Source of the DNA: Marinobacterium litorale DSM 23545 | Lineage (GTDB): Bacteria; Pseudomonadota; Gammaproteobacteria; Pseudomonadales; Balneatricaceae | Length of the DNA stretch: 64,000 nucleotides | Assembly: GCF_000428985.1 (NCBI RefSeq) | Contig: NZ_AUAZ01000010.1 | Span: forward strand, 79,053 to 143,052 | Direction: 5' to 3' | In this document: in pieces, positions 36,099-45,870 of the stretch | How the letters are laid out: every line of letters starts with the position of its first letter | Numbering within the stretch: position 1 is the stretch's first letter | Program-made: the position numbers and the translations under genes | Notes under the pieces: generated by a model | What the model was told of the DNA's origin: nothing | Seen by the model: the letters and a program-made list of their open reading frames with translations, nothing else | The model's database searches: none

Positions 36099-36440
36099 AT
36101 GAACATGAAGTACGCCAGTCAAAATCTGCTCGACTCGTTACCCGATGCGAGCAACAGCGAAGTATTTGAGCGGCTTGCGGGTTGTGGTGAGGTCATGGTT
36201 GAGCGCATTGTCTCGAGGGGACAGAGTTCGCCGGAGCAGGGGTGGTATGACCAGAAGAGCGCAGAATGGGTGATGGTTGTCAGTGGAGAGGCGTCGCTGG
36301 AGTTTGATAATGGCGAGCAAACGTTTTTACAGGCCGGCGATTACGTACTGATTCCGCCCCATGCTCGCCATCGAGTGGCCTGGACCGCGCCGGACCAGCC
36401 CACTGTTTGGCTCGCTGTACATTTTCCGCAGGAGCGGTGA
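36099..36440 (+). CDS. Small cupin-fold protein
   Basis: 113 aa from ATG 36099, just after the ROK kinase stop; an upstream in-frame start at 36075 lies inside that gene. The core VVSGEASLEFDNGEQTFLQAGDYVLIPPHARHRVAW matches cupin motifs 1 and 2, with His residues in PHARHR as probable metal ligands. The first-motif HxH is not obvious (WVMVVSGEA), so metal binding may be reduced. Possibly a sugar-modifying or binding protein working with the kinase; this is inference from position. Confidence 0.85.
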   Translation: MNMKYASQNLLDSLPDASNSEVFERLAGCGEVMVERIVSRGQSSPEQGWYDQKSAEWVMVVSGEASLEFDNGEQTFLQAGDYVLIPPHARHRVAWTAPDQPTVWLAVHFPQER

Positions 36441-36479
36441 AACGTTCGATTGTGCGATAAAGAGATCCGCGTGCGCCGC

Positions 36480-37061
36480 TTACTTCTCCGGTGCGTGGTA
36501 GTTCAGGTAGAGATCGATCAGCACTTCCGGAATCTGGTTGCACATCTCTTCCGAGAGGGATCGGTCGCGGCGAACCTCGATGATATCTTCGTCTTCGAAC
36601 AGGTCGGAGGCGACCATGATCGGCAACAGCAGGCCAGCGACGGTTTCTTCGTCATCGGCAAACCACTGATCTTCGCGCAGGAATACGCCTTCCATGAAGG
36701 CCTGTGCCCACAATGTGATTTCGGGCAGTTCGTCTTCGTCGTCTGTCTCAAGACTCAACTCGCAGGGGAGTAAAATCTCCTGATCCGAGTAAAGGTCATT
36801 CCCGATCGTGTGATACAGCTTGCGCAGCAGGCCAAGCATCTCCTCTTTCTGCTGCGATGACTCCCACTTGGGCTCGCCGTCAAACAGTAGCGTGAGCCAC
36901 TCCTTTTCCGGGACATCCGACGGGGAGATATTCACGGCGCAGAGTAGCCCGTGAGCACCGATCAAATCCAGAGCTTCCTCGGAAACGGCTGGTGAAAACA
37001 GAAACTCCTCAAGAGTGTCCAGTTCATCTTCAGTGATCAGCACAGGCGTATTCACGGTCAT
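36480..37061 (-). CDS. YecA/UPF0149 family protein
   Basis: 193 aa from ATG 37061 with GGAAAG 8 nt upstream; an in-frame ATG at 37076 has no ribosome site. An all-helical, acidic protein. The pattern [32 protein letters not shown], then [11 protein letters not shown] and [16 protein letters not shown] is that of UPF0149/YecA. The C-terminal SEC-C zinc motif found in some members is absent. Function unknown. It diverges from recQ. Confidence 0.88.
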   Translation of the reverse strand: MTVNTPVLITEDELDTLEEFLFSPAVSEEALDLIGAHGLLCAVNISPSDVPEKEWLTLLFDGEPKWESSQQKEEMLGLLRKLYHTIGNDLYSDQEILLPCELSLETDDEDELPEITLWAQAFMEGVFLREDQWFADDEETVAGLLLPIMVASDLFEDEDIIEVRRDRSLSEEMCNQIPEVLIDLYLNYHAPEK

Positions 37062-37193
37062 GGGGTATCTTTCCATCGGTTATCGTTGCGGCTGATTCTA
37101 CTCTCTAAAAGGGACGGACAAAACTGTTTCCGGCGCTCAACGAATATGCAGTCAAGGATGACTTGCCCGCCACCTTCACGGATAATGCGCGCC

Positions 37194-39329
37194 ATGATTG
37201 AGCGCGCACAGCAGATACTGGCCGAGGTTTTTGGCTACGAGAGTTTCCGCCCCTCCCAAACGCCGGTGGTTGAGGCGTTGCTGGATGGACACGACAGCCT
37301 GGTAATTATGCCCACCGGTGGCGGCAAGTCGCTCTGCTATCAGCTGCCGTCGTTGGTGCGCGCCGGGACTGGTGTGGTGATATCCCCGCTTATCGCCCTG
37401 ATGCAGGATCAGGTCAACGCGCTCTCCCAGCTCGGGATTCGGGCGGGCTGTCTGAACTCGTCGATCCCGTTAGATCAGCTGCAGGCCACGGAAGCCGCGC
37501 TGGTCAACGGGGAACTGGACCTGGTGTATATCGCCCCTGAACGCTTGCTTCAGCCTCGCTCCTTGGCCCTGTTTCAACGCGCGCAGCTGGCGCTGTTTGC
37601 CATCGATGAGGCGCATTGCGTCTCCCAGTGGGGCCATGATTTCCGCCCCGAGTATATGCAGCTGAATTGCCTGCGTAGCCGCTTTCCCGGTGTGCCGCGT
37701 ATTGCGCTAACCGCCACGGCCGATGCGCGAACGCGTCAGGAGATCATTGAACGGCTGGAGTTGACCGATGCGCGGGCCTTTGTGCAAGGGTTTGACCGTC
37801 CCAATATCCGGTACCGTATTGGACAGAAAGACCGGGCAAGGGAGCAGCTGTTACGGTTTATCAGGGAGGAGCATGCCCAGGATGTGGGAATCGTTTACTG
37901 CCTTTCCCGCAAGCGCGTTGAGGACACAGCGGCCTGGCTCAGCGATCGCGGATTCAACGCTTTGCCCTACCATGCCGGGCTTTCCGCTGAGCTGCGCCAG
38001 CACCACCTGCACCGGTTTCTGACCGAAGAGCCGATCATCATGGTGGCAACAATCGCCTTCGGGATGGGGATCGATAAGCCTAATGTGCGCTTTGTCGCGC
38101 ATCTGGACCTGCCCAAGTCGATCGAGGCCTATTATCAGGAAACGGGACGGGCAGGGCGTGACGGTCTGCCCGCCGATGCCTGGATGGTCTACGGCCTGCA
38201 GGATGTTATCTTTCTGCGCCAGATGCTCGAGGGGTCACAGGCTGATGAGGTTCACAAACAGGTTGAGCGGCAGAAGCTGGAAGCGATGCTGGGCCTGTGC
38301 GAAATCACCAGCTGTCGACGACAGGCGCTGCTGGCTTATTTTGGTGAGCCGGATCATCAGCCCTGCGGCAACTGTGATACCTGTCTGGAGCCGGTGCCGG
38401 TTTGGGACGGGACTGAAGGGGCGCGCAAGGCGCTGTCGGCGGTGTTTCGCAGCGGGCAATCCTACGGTGTTAATTACGTGATCGATATCCTGCGCGGCGA
38501 GAGCTCCGAAAAGAGTCGCCAACGCGGGCACGAACAGTTATCCACCTGGGGAATCGGCAAGGATCTCGATCGCAATCAGTGGCGCTCAGTGTTCCGCCAG
38601 CTTGTGGCTCGGGGCTATCTGACGGTGGATGCTGCCCATGGTGCGTTGCAGCTGGCAGAACGTTGTCGGGCCCTGCTCAGGGGGGATGAGGCCCTGGAGT
38701 TACGCCGGGATCTGCGAACGCGCAGCACCGAGAACCGCGCCAGCACACGTAATCGAGTGCCGCAAAACCAGCTTGATGCCGAAGACCATCAGCTCTGGAA
38801 TGCGCTTAAAGCGTTGCGCAAGCGCCTTGCTGACGAGCAGGATGTGCCGCCTTACGTGATTTTCCATGACGCGACGTTGATGGAGATGGTGGTCTACCGG
38901 CCCCTGTCTGCAATGCAGCTCAGGCGTTTGAATGGTGTTGGTGAGCGTAAGCTGGCGCAGTATGGCGAGCCTTTCCTTGCGCTTATCGCTGAGCATCAGG
39001 CGGCACCGGAGCAGGATGGCGACACCCAGGCCGAGCAGACACTGATGCTTTATCGCGCTGGTATGGCCGTTGAGCAGGTGGCGCGGCAACAGAAACTGTC
39101 GGTTAACGTGATCTACACCCATCTGGCACAGGCGATCCGTAAAGGGGATCTCTCCGTGGATGAGGCGGTGGAGCTACCGGTCCAGGAGCGTCAGCAGATC
39201 GAGCAGACGATTCTGGATCATCGCGTCCGGCATGGAGGTTCACTCAAAGCGGTGCATGAGGCGCTGGCCGGTGCGTACGAGTATGGTGTTATCCGCTGTA
39301 TCGCCCAGGGGCTGGATGCAAACGGATGA
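37194..39329 (+). CDS. recQ: ATP-dependent DNA helicase RecQ with extra C-terminal HTH domain
   Basis: 711 aa from ATG 37194 (or 37185); the frame is open to 37086 but with RecQ similarity starting at [21 protein letters not shown] 3'-5' helicase for recombination and fork repair. Walker A MPTGGGKS near 41, [17 protein letters not shown] near 137, and motif [12 protein letters not shown] near 320. Zinc-binding Cys residues are in CEITSCRRQ and CGNCDTC near 365-400, followed by an RQC winged helix. HRDC spans about 535-605. Beyond HRDC is a further segment (about 625-705) resembling the helicase helix-turn-helix of longer RecQ forms; E. coli RecQ (about 609 aa) lacks it. It overlaps the next gene by 4 bp. 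Confidence 0.95.
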   Translation: MIERAQQILAEVFGYESFRPSQTPVVEALLDGHDSLVIMPTGGGKSLCYQLPSLVRAGTGVVISPLIALMQDQVNALSQLGIRAGCLNSSIPLDQLQATEAALVNGELDLVYIAPERLLQPRSLALFQRAQLALFAIDEAHCVSQWGHDFRPEYMQLNCLRSRFPGVPRIALTATADARTRQEIIERLELTDARAFVQGFDRPNIRYRIGQKDRAREQLLRFIREEHAQDVGIVYCLSRKRVEDTAAWLSDRGFNALPYHAGLSAELRQHHLHRFLTEEPIIMVATIAFGMGIDKPNVRFVAHLDLPKSIEAYYQETGRAGRDGLPADAWMVYGLQDVIFLRQMLEGSQADEVHKQVERQKLEAMLGLCEITSCRRQALLAYFGEPDHQPCGNCDTCLEPVPVWDGTEGARKALSAVFRSGQSYGVNYVIDILRGESSEKSRQRGHEQLSTWGIGKDLDRNQWRSVFRQLVARGYLTVDAAHGALQLAERCRALLRGDEALELRRDLRTRSTENRASTRNRVPQNQLDAEDHQLWNALKALRKRLADEQDVPPYVIFHDATLMEMVVYRPLSAMQLRRLNGVGERKLAQYGEPFLALIAEHQAAPEQDGDTQAEQTLMLYRAGMAVEQVARQQKLSVNVIYTHLAQAIRKGDLSVDEAVELPVQERQQIEQTILDHRVRHGGSLKAVHEALAGAYEYGVIRCIAQGLDANG

Positions 39330-39754
39330 GCGCCTGGCTTGATGAATGGCCGCTGCTGGGTCTGTTTTTCAGTGCCTTCATCTCCTCCACGTTGCTTCCC
39401 GGTGGTTCCGAAGCCCTGCTGCTGTGGCAGCTCAAACGGGGTCAGGATCCGTACCTTTTACTGAGTGTGGCAACGGTCGGTAATGTGGCCGGCAGTCTGT
39501 TGACCTATGGCATGGGTCGCTGGTTGCGCTGGCGCTGGCCGCTTCGCATACTGTCCGAAAAGCACAGAACCGCTCAGAGCCGTTTAGAACGCTATGGGCC
39601 CTGGGCGTTGTTATTGGCATGGTTGCCGGTCATTGGCGACCCTCTGTGCCTGGCGGCGGGATGGCTGCGTTTTTCCGCCTGGTTTAGTCTGGTGTTGATC
39701 ACGGTGGGCAAAGCGGGTCGTTATCTGGTTGTTTCCGGGCTTGTGCTGCTCTGA
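39326..39754 (+). CDS. YqaA family small membrane protein (DedA/VTT-like)
   Basis: 142 aa, four or so hydrophobic segments. [14 protein letters not shown] near 22 and [15 protein letters not shown] near 50 match the conserved SNARE-associated (VTT) core of YqaA/DedA proteins. [17 protein letters not shown] near 98 is the C-terminal YqaA motif. Probably an inner-membrane lipid- or ion-linked transporter; the role is not settled. The start overlaps the recQ stop (ATGA). Confidence 0.9.
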   Translation: MSAWLDEWPLLGLFFSAFISSTLLPGGSEALLLWQLKRGQDPYLLLSVATVGNVAGSLLTYGMGRWLRWRWPLRILSEKHRTAQSRLERYGPWALLLAWLPVIGDPLCLAAGWLRFSAWFSLVLITVGKAGRYLVVSGLVLL

Positions 39755-39762
39755 GAGTCGCT

Positions 39763-40569
39763 ATGAAACGTGGGTCGCTGTTTGGTTGGTTGAGGGTGAG
39801 CTTGCTGCTGGTGCTGCTTGCGATACTGGCACTCTATGCACTGCTTTCCAGCCCACGTAACGTTGACTGGGACACGGCGGTTCGGGTTCGGATCTTGCCG
39901 ATCAATGCCGATCAGTTGCCGCAAACCGGTGCTTATCTGGCCGCGCTACAGGTTTCCGACTTCCACGACATCGAAGCCTTTTTTATTCGTGAAGGGCATA
40001 AATACCGGCTGGCGCTCTCGCCACCGGTTGAGGTGGCGCTGGCCCCGGCGATCGATACGCCGCCGCCCGAGGTGCCCGATGAACCGAGCATTCTGCAAAG
40101 TCTCTGGTGGGCTGTGAAGATGCGTTTCTGGGTCTGGCAGCATGATAGCTGGTCCAGCGAAGAAGCGGATGTGCGAATCTTTATGAGCTTCTATGCGCCG
40201 GGTAATCCACTGGGTCTGCAGCATTCCCTGGGCCTGCAAAAGGGGATGATCGGGCTGGTTAATGGCTACGCCAGTGCGTCTCATCAGAGCTTTAATAATT
40301 TCGTGGCGGTTCATGAGCTGCTTCATACATTGGGCGCCAGTGACAAGTACGATATGCGGACCGGTAAGCCCTTGTGGCCCGATGGGTTCGCTGATCCCGT
40401 CAAATCACCGCTGTTTCCCCAGCAGCGGGCGGAAGTCATGGGCGGCCGGGTGCAGGTAACGCCGGGTTGGTCTCTATTGCCCCCGAGCCTCGATCATGCG
40501 GTGATCGGTTCGGCAACGGCCATCGAAATCGGCTGGCTCAGTGCCCGGCGCGCACCGGCAGACCCCTAG
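39763..40569 (+). CDS. Membrane-anchored protein with HExxH metalloprotease motif
   Basis: 268 aa, ATG 39763, 8 bp after the yqaA-like gene. A TM anchor lies at about 10-30 and the rest should be periplasmic. HELLHTLGASDKYD near residue 184 has the zinc-metallopeptidase HExxH followed by a conserved Gly/Asp-containing region (HExxHxxGxxD-like), as in some metzincin-type proteases. WWAVKMRFWVWQHD near 110 and ATAIEIGWL near the end are further distinctive segments. I do not recognise a named family. Third gene of the recQ operon, with no obvious functional link to DNA repair. Confidence 0.75.
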   Translation: MKRGSLFGWLRVSLLLVLLAILALYALLSSPRNVDWDTAVRVRILPINADQLPQTGAYLAALQVSDFHDIEAFFIREGHKYRLALSPPVEVALAPAIDTPPPEVPDEPSILQSLWWAVKMRFWVWQHDSWSSEEADVRIFMSFYAPGNPLGLQHSLGLQKGMIGLVNGYASASHQSFNNFVAVHELLHTLGASDKYDMRTGKPLWPDGFADPVKSPLFPQQRAEVMGGRVQVTPGWSLLPPSLDHAVIGSATAIEIGWLSARRAPADP

Positions 40570-40710
40570 TGCACGCCGCGCACAGGCGTGGAAATTAATT
40601 CAGGAATGTTTTATATAGAGGGCTCTAATATTGTGTGGGCTTTCGGCGTGATCAAGTCACTCTGGCTGTTCGGAGCGCCTGCCTGTTCAACGGGTCACAG
40701 AGGGATCTAA

Positions 40711-42978
40711 ATGTTCAATCGTCTGCGAATTCGCACCCGTATCATTATCGGTTTCTGTTCCTTGCTGGTCTTGGTGTGCGCTGCAGTACTGCCAGCCGTA
40801 ATGTACGACATCACCCGGATTATCCATGCCGCGGAAGAGCGCGAGTTACAGGGTCACTTCAGCAAGATCATTGATCGTATCGATGCGGAAAAACGGTTGG
40901 CACTGTCTCTGGCTACGATGGTGGCAGAGATGCCGAGCGTTCAGGCTCAGCTGATGACAGAGGACCGGCAGGCCGCGGAAAGGGAGCTATCGAGCGCTTT
41001 TACCCGGTTGAGCGACGAGTTTGGGTTACGTCAGCTGCAGTTTCATCGGCCCCCGGCCACGTCTTGGTTGCGAGTCCATAAGCCGGAGAAGTTCGGTGAT
41101 GACCTGTCCGGTTTTCGGCAGACAGTGGTCGATACTAACGCGAGTCGCCGGGCAATTGGTGGTATCGAAGTGGGCGTCGCGGGGCTCGGCATACGCGGTG
41201 TTGTGCCCGTTTCAATCGAGGGGCAGCACTGGGGGTCGCTGGAGTTCGGGTTTTCGCTCGGGGAAGCGTTTTTCGAGCAGGTTAAAGCGGAAACCGGGTT
41301 GGAGTTGGCACTGGCACTGAAATCCCCCCAGGGGCCCAAAGTGTTCGCATCGACGCTCAGTGGCATCTATTCATTGGACCCGGACCAGTTCAACCAGCTT
41401 TTGCAGGGCGGTGTCTATGAGTATAAGACGCAGTTATCCGGCACCCCCATGGCTGCCTATACCCGCGCGATCGAGGATTTTTCCGGTGATGCGCTGGGTG
41501 TGTTGACCATTATGATGGATCGCAGCGCCTACGAGGCGGCGTACGACGCTGCACTGTATGAAATGTTGATAATCGGTTTTATCTTCCTTGCCCTGGGGCT
41601 GCTCCTGTCGTTATTGATAGGTCGCAGTATTTCACGTCCGTTGGCGCGCATGAGCGCAGCGATGAACAACATCTCCACCGGTGATGGTGACCTGACCCAG
41701 CGCCTTGAGGTGAGTGGTCGCAACGAGCTGGCCGATATCGCCAACGAATTTAATGCGTTTACCCGCAAGATCGAAGCTCTGGTTCAACAGTTAATGGTCA
41801 CCGCGGCTTCGGTGTCGTCCGCGGGGTCGGAGCTGTTCGAGGTTACAGAGAGCACGTTGAAACTGGCTCGGCGTCAGCAGCGGGAAACCACGGAGGTGGC
41901 CGCCGCCATGAACGAGATGACAGCCAGTGCCCAGGAGGTTGCCAGCAGTGCGGCATCTACAGCGGATGTCACACAAAACGCGGATGAGCAAACGCAGCGC
42001 GGCCGCTCCGTTGTCGATCAGTCGATCGAGTCGATCAATCGCCTGGCGGAGGACGTGACCTCCACCGGCGATGTGGTCAGGGAGGTGGAAGCCCGTACCG
42101 CGGAAATTAACTCCATACTGGATGTTATCCGAGGCATTGCCGAACAAACCAATCTGCTTGCGCTGAATGCGGCGATTGAGGCGGCGCGTGCCGGCGAACA
42201 GGGGCGGGGGTTTGCTGTTGTCGCCGACGAGGTTCGCTCACTGGCGTCGCGAACCCAGAACTCGACCACCGAAATCAATGAGATGATTGACGCGCTTCAG
42301 GCCGGTATGCGGCGCACGGTATCGGTGATTGAAGATAGTACACGGCAGTCTGAGATCACAGTGACACGCGCCGCGGAAGCAGGCGATGCGCTGGTAAGCA
42401 TCGCTCAGGCGATGGATCAGATTCGCGACATGACCGCACAAATAGCCTCCGCTGCGGAGGAGCAGACCCAGGTCAGTGAGACGATTAACCTGTCGCTGAC
42501 CAATATCGGTAGCGGTGCCGAACAGACTGCCAGCGGCGCGAGTAATATCATGCGCTCAACCGCGTATATTGGCAGTGAGCTTTCCAAACTAATGGGTATG
42601 ATGCGTAAATTCCGCGTGACCCGGGATAACCGGATCGAGCTTGAAGTTGCCCGTGCCGCCCATCAGGCCTGGAAAATGCGGCTGCGAGCCTTCCTCGACG
42701 GAGAGGCGGATATCCCGCGGGAGCAAGCGGTATCCGGCCATCAATGCGATTTTGGTCAGTGGTACTACGGGGCTGGCCAGCGGCACTTCGGACAAGGGCA
42801 TCCGGAGTTTAGCGAAATCGAGGGGCCTCACCTGCGGCTTCATGAGCTGATCGGCCAGATTCTGGAAGCAAAAAAAGCCGGGCGGCATCAGGAAGCGGAA
42901 GCCATGTATGAAGAAGTGTGCAAACTGTCGGATCGGATCGTGGCCGGCATTAACGATCTTATGACATCGGTGAAATGA
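40711..42978 (+). CDS. Methyl-accepting chemotaxis protein with C-terminal CZB zinc-binding domain
   Basis: 755 aa. TM1 is at about 10-31 and TM2 at about 285-306, enclosing a periplasmic sensor of about 250 residues that looks like a double-Cache or dCache-like fold. HAMP (about 308-362) leads into the coiled coil with [40 protein letters not shown] near 470-510. The CZB domain follows at about 648-730, with [15 protein letters not shown] and HLRLHE supplying the 3His/1Cys zinc set intact. CZB receptors in other bacteria respond to zinc or to hypochlorous acid through the Cys ligand. No che genes are near, so it plugs into a chemotaxis array encoded elsewhere. Confidence 0.95.
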   Translation: MFNRLRIRTRIIIGFCSLLVLVCAAVLPAVMYDITRIIHAAEERELQGHFSKIIDRIDAEKRLALSLATMVAEMPSVQAQLMTEDRQAAERELSSAFTRLSDEFGLRQLQFHRPPATSWLRVHKPEKFGDDLSGFRQTVVDTNASRRAIGGIEVGVAGLGIRGVVPVSIEGQHWGSLEFGFSLGEAFFEQVKAETGLELALALKSPQGPKVFASTLSGIYSLDPDQFNQLLQGGVYEYKTQLSGTPMAAYTRAIEDFSGDALGVLTIMMDRSAYEAAYDAALYEMLIIGFIFLALGLLLSLLIGRSISRPLARMSAAMNNISTGDGDLTQRLEVSGRNELADIANEFNAFTRKIEALVQQLMVTAASVSSAGSELFEVTESTLKLARRQQRETTEVAAAMNEMTASAQEVASSAASTADVTQNADEQTQRGRSVVDQSIESINRLAEDVTSTGDVVREVEARTAEINSILDVIRGIAEQTNLLALNAAIEAARAGEQGRGFAVVADEVRSLASRTQNSTTEINEMIDALQAGMRRTVSVIEDSTRQSEITVTRAAEAGDALVSIAQAMDQIRDMTAQIASAAEEQTQVSETINLSLTNIGSGAEQTASGASNIMRSTAYIGSELSKLMGMMRKFRVTRDNRIELEVARAAHQAWKMRLRAFLDGEADIPREQAVSGHQCDFGQWYYGAGQRHFGQGHPEFSEIEGPHLRLHELIGQILEAKKAGRHQEAEAMYEEVCKLSDRIVAGINDLMTSVK

Positions 42979-42981
42979 CAG

Positions 42982-43028
42982 GGGGGCGGGTATAACCCGA
43001 TCACCATGATCGGTTATAATTTCGCCCC
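42982..43028 (+). terminator. Long hairpin between the chemoreceptor and ttcA
   Basis: TATAACC(C)GATC (42991-43002) pairs with GATCGGTTATA (43008-43018), with one bulged C and a 5-nt loop. It is extended outside by GGGCG and CGCCC. The right arm also contains TATAAT at 43015-43020, so the ttcA promoter -10 may be built into the hairpin. Confidence 0.5.
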
Positions 43029-43057
43029 TTTACCGATTCATCAAATACGGCACAAGC

Positions 43058-44020
43058 ATGCAAGGCGAGACCCATAATCCATCCCTGTCCCAACCGGACG
43101 CTCTCGACATCGAAGCGGAACGCAAGCGCAAGACGCGACAGAATAAGCTGCAAAAGCGTCTGCGCCGGGAGGTGGGGCAGGCGATAGAAGCGTTTAACAT
43201 GATCGAGGAGGGTGACAAGGTCATGGTATGTCTTTCCGGCGGGAAAGACTCCTATGCCATGCTTGATATCCTGCTCAACCTGCAGAAAAGCGCACCGGTG
43301 AGCTTTGAGCTGGTCGCGGTCAATCTGGACCAGAAACAGCCGGGCTTTCCCGAGCATATCCTGCCCGCGTACCTGGAGAGTATCGGCGTCCCGTTTCATA
43401 TTGTCGAGCGCGATACCTACTCCATCGTCAAAGAGGTGGTTCCCGAGGGCAAAACCACCTGTGGGCTCTGTTCGCGACTGCGCCGGGGTACGCTATACGG
43501 CTTCGCGGACGAAATCGGTGCCAACAAAATCGCATTGGGTCACCATCGGGACGATATTTTAGAAACCTTCTTCCTGAATATGTTCTATGGCGGCAAGCTG
43601 AAATCGATGCCGCCCAAACTGGTGTCGGACGATGGCAAGAACATGGTGATCCGACCGCTGGCCTATGCCCGGGAAAAGGATATTGCCGAGTATGCGGAGC
43701 TGAAACAGTTTCCCATTATTCCCTGTAATCTCTGTGGCTCTCAGGAGAACCTGCAGCGCCAGGTGATCAAGGAGATGCTTAACGGTTGGGATAAAACCCA
43801 TCCGGGACGGATAGAAACCATGTTTCGTTCGTTGTGCAATGTGGTCCCGTCCCATCTGGCCGATACTGAGTTGTTCGACTTCAAAGGTCTGCAGCTGGGG
43901 TTCCCCCATGGTATCGCCGACCCCCAGTCAACGTCCGCCTGGAAGCCCGAACCTGAAGAGGGTAGTGGCGAGGGCGGTAAAGTGCAGACGATGGAAAAAA
44001 TCGATCTGCTCTCGCTTTAA
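43058..44020 (+). CDS. ttcA: tRNA 2-thiocytidine biosynthesis protein TtcA
   Basis: 320 aa; the family is near 311. It makes 2-thiocytidine at position 32 of some tRNAs using ATP and a 4Fe-4S cluster. The PP-loop [13 protein letters not shown] is near residue 58. CGLC near 134 and CNLC near 223 supply the paired cysteines for the cluster and sulfur transfer. [21 protein letters not shown] near 155 is a TtcA signature. ATG 43058 sits about 31 nt after a possible transcription start from the TATAAT at 43015. Confidence 0.97.
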   Translation: MQGETHNPSLSQPDALDIEAERKRKTRQNKLQKRLRREVGQAIEAFNMIEEGDKVMVCLSGGKDSYAMLDILLNLQKSAPVSFELVAVNLDQKQPGFPEHILPAYLESIGVPFHIVERDTYSIVKEVVPEGKTTCGLCSRLRRGTLYGFADEIGANKIALGHHRDDILETFFLNMFYGGKLKSMPPKLVSDDGKNMVIRPLAYAREKDIAEYAELKQFPIIPCNLCGSQENLQRQVIKEMLNGWDKTHPGRIETMFRSLCNVVPSHLADTELFDFKGLQLGFPHGIADPQSTSAWKPEPEEGSGEGGKVQTMEKIDLLSL

Positions 44021-44078
44021 TCGATTCAAAACTCCACCCGCGCCGGTCACGGGCCGGTCCAACACAAGGTCGTATTTC

Positions 44079-44576
44079 ATGCCGAATGAACAGCAACAGC
44101 TTTATCGCAACGCCATGGCTCAGTTGGCCGGGGCGGTCAACGTGGTGACCAGCCGGGGAGAAGGTGGCACCTGCGGATTAACGGCTACGGCTGTCTGCTC
44201 GGTGTCCGATTCACCGGCGACTGTGCTGGTCTGCATCAACCGGGACAGTGCGGTCAATGCGGTGATCCGAGGCAATGGCCGTCTCTGCGTCAATGTCTGC
44301 AGCGCTGATCAGCAGGAGATCTCCTGCCATTTTGCCGGGATGACCGAGCTGACCATGGAGCAGCGTTTTGAACTTGATGCCTGGGATCAGGGGGTGCTTG
44401 AACAGCCGCTTTTAAGAGGTGCCCTTGCCAACCTGGAGGGTCGGATTACCGATATCGCCGAGGTGGGTAGTCATTCGGTGTTCTATGTTGAAGTTGACAA
44501 CATTCGGGTTAATGACGGTCAGGATGCGCTGCTTTATTTCAATCGCGCATTTCGCACCCTGTCCGCCAACGGGTAA
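44079..44576 (+). CDS. Flavin reductase family protein (HpaC/RutF-like)
   Basis: 165 aa from ATG 44079 with AAGG upstream; the open frame begins earlier inside ttcA but in the wrong frame for that gene. The pattern MAQLAGAVNVVTSRGEGG..GLTATAVCSVSDSPATVLVCINRDSA is the FMN-binding core of short flavin reductases. GRLCVNVCSADQQEIS and SVFYVEVDNIRV complete the fold. It would use NAD(P)H to make reduced flavin for a monooxygenase, none of which is adjacent. It converges on cydX. Confidence 0.92.
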   Translation: MPNEQQQLYRNAMAQLAGAVNVVTSRGEGGTCGLTATAVCSVSDSPATVLVCINRDSAVNAVIRGNGRLCVNVCSADQQEISCHFAGMTELTMEQRFELDAWDQGVLEQPLLRGALANLEGRITDIAEVGSHSVFYVEVDNIRVNDGQDALLYFNRAFRTLSANG

Positions 44577-44589
44577 GTTCTCGGCTCTC

Positions 44590-44617
44590 ATCGACGAGGC
44601 GCTCAGGCCTCGTCGAT
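44590..44617. terminator. Perfect 11-bp hairpin between flavin reductase and cydX
   Basis: ATCGACGAGGC (44590-44600) pairs with GCCTCGTCGAT (44607-44617) over a 6-nt loop. It overlaps the last codons and stop of cydX. Placed to end transcription from both sides, though neither side has a T run. Confidence 0.55.
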
Positions 44618-44701
44618 ATCCTCCGCTTCCAGCCACATGGCATTGATAATGCCGAAAGCGCAGGCCAGCAATACACCTAGAATCCAAGCAAAGTACCACA
44701 T
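44603..44701 (-). CDS. cydX: Cytochrome bd oxidase small subunit CydX
   Basis: 32 aa, read directly from ATG 44701 with a perfect AGGAGG 6 nt upstream to TGA 44603-44605. The N-terminus MWYFAWILGVLLACAFGIIN matches the CydX/YbgT family closely. One TM helix with an acidic C-terminus (EAEDIDEA). CydX stabilises the CydAB haem site. The cydB stop codon TAG forms part of the cydX ribosome site, so cydX is the third gene of cydABX. Confidence 0.95.
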   Translation of the reverse strand: MWYFAWILGVLLACAFGIINAMWLEAEDIDEA

Positions 44702-44714
44702 ACTCAATGACCTC

Positions 44715-45857
44715 CTAATAGGTTGAGTGATCGTTGGCGCGGATATACTCCACCGAGATGCGACTCCAGAGTGACCGATAGCACCAGAGTGTATAGCCGA
44801 GAATAATTGGCACAAACACGATGGCCGCTATGGTCATCACGTTGAGTGTCAGTTGGCTGGATGACGCATCCCAGAGCGTCAGGCTGGAGTTCGGTGCCAG
44901 GCTGGATGGCATCACAAATGGGAATAGTGATACGCCCGCCGTCAGGATGATACCGGCCATCGCCAGCGCGCTGGTCAAAAAGGCCCATCCTGCCTTCCCT
45001 TTGCCCGCCAGCAGGAAGGTTCCGATCAACCCGATAAAACCGAGTACCGGAGCGAGCAGGGTGGCTGGGTAGGCGCTGTAGTTTGCCAGCCAGGCACCTT
45101 CGGCACGAACGACCTCTTTGGCGAGCGGATTGGGCATCGCATCGTGGGCCGGCGCCGAAACGATCTGGTAGCCATCAATACCCAGGCTCAGCCAGATTCC
45201 GGCCAGCGCAAAACCGGCCAGCGTGACCAGTGCGCAGAGCTGCGCCAGCTTTTTAGCGCGCTCGGCAACCGCGCCCTCACTGCGCAGCATGACCCAGACA
45301 CCGCCATGCATAGCGAGCATCGCCAGACTGACGATGCCGGTCAGCAGCCCAAAGGGATTCAGCAGCCCAAAGAGATTGCCCTCGTAACTTGGACGCAGGA
45401 ACTCATCATGCTGGAAGGGTACGCCCAGCAGCAGGTTACCAAAGGCAACCCCAAACACCAGAGCGGGCACGGCCCCGCCGATGAAGAGTCCCCAGTCCCA
45501 GGTGCTACGCCAGCGCGGGTCGGCGATCTTGGAACGGTAGTCGAAGCCCACCGGGCGGAAGAACAGGGCGAACAGAACCAGCAGCATCGCCCAGTAAAAG
45601 CCGGAGAATGCGGCGGCGTAGACGGCCGGCCAGGCCGCAAAAATGGCACCACCGGCGGTAATGAACCATACCTGATTGCCTTCCCAGTGGGCTCCCACGG
45701 TATTGATAACGACGCGGCGTTCGGCATCGGTTTTGCCCAGCAGCGGGAGCAGTACGCAGGCCCCCATATCGAAGCCATCGGTGACGGCAAAACCGATCAG
45801 AAGGACGCCGACGAGCACCCACCAGATCAGCTTGAGTGTTTCATAATCGAACAACAT
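44715..45857 (-). CDS. cydB: Cytochrome bd ubiquinol oxidase subunit II CydB
   Basis: 380 aa from ATG 45857 with AGGAGA upstream; E. coli CydB is 379 aa. Eight or nine TM helices. The N-terminus [33 protein letters not shown] and [27 protein letters not shown] sequence are diagnostic. It pairs with CydA in the inner membrane to reduce O2 with high affinity without pumping protons. Starts 13 bp after cydA. Confidence 0.97.
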   Translation of the reverse strand: MLFDYETLKLIWWVLVGVLLIGFAVTDGFDMGACVLLPLLGKTDAERRVVINTVGAHWEGNQVWFITAGGAIFAAWPAVYAAAFSGFYWAMLLVLFALFFRPVGFDYRSKIADPRWRSTWDWGLFIGGAVPALVFGVAFGNLLLGVPFQHDEFLRPSYEGNLFGLLNPFGLLTGIVSLAMLAMHGGVWVMLRSEGAVAERAKKLAQLCALVTLAGFALAGIWLSLGIDGYQIVSAPAHDAMPNPLAKEVVRAEGAWLANYSAYPATLLAPVLGFIGLIGTFLLAGKGKAGWAFLTSALAMAGIILTAGVSLFPFVMPSSLAPNSSLTLWDASSSQLTLNVMTIAAIVFVPIILGYTLWCYRSLWSRISVEYIRANDHSTY

Positions 45858-45870
45858 CGAACGTCTCCTC

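Noticed and set aside
43839..44078. Longer N-terminus of the flavin reductase
   Set aside because: The extension is in a different frame over ttcA and the flavin reductase fold begins at the ATG at 44079.
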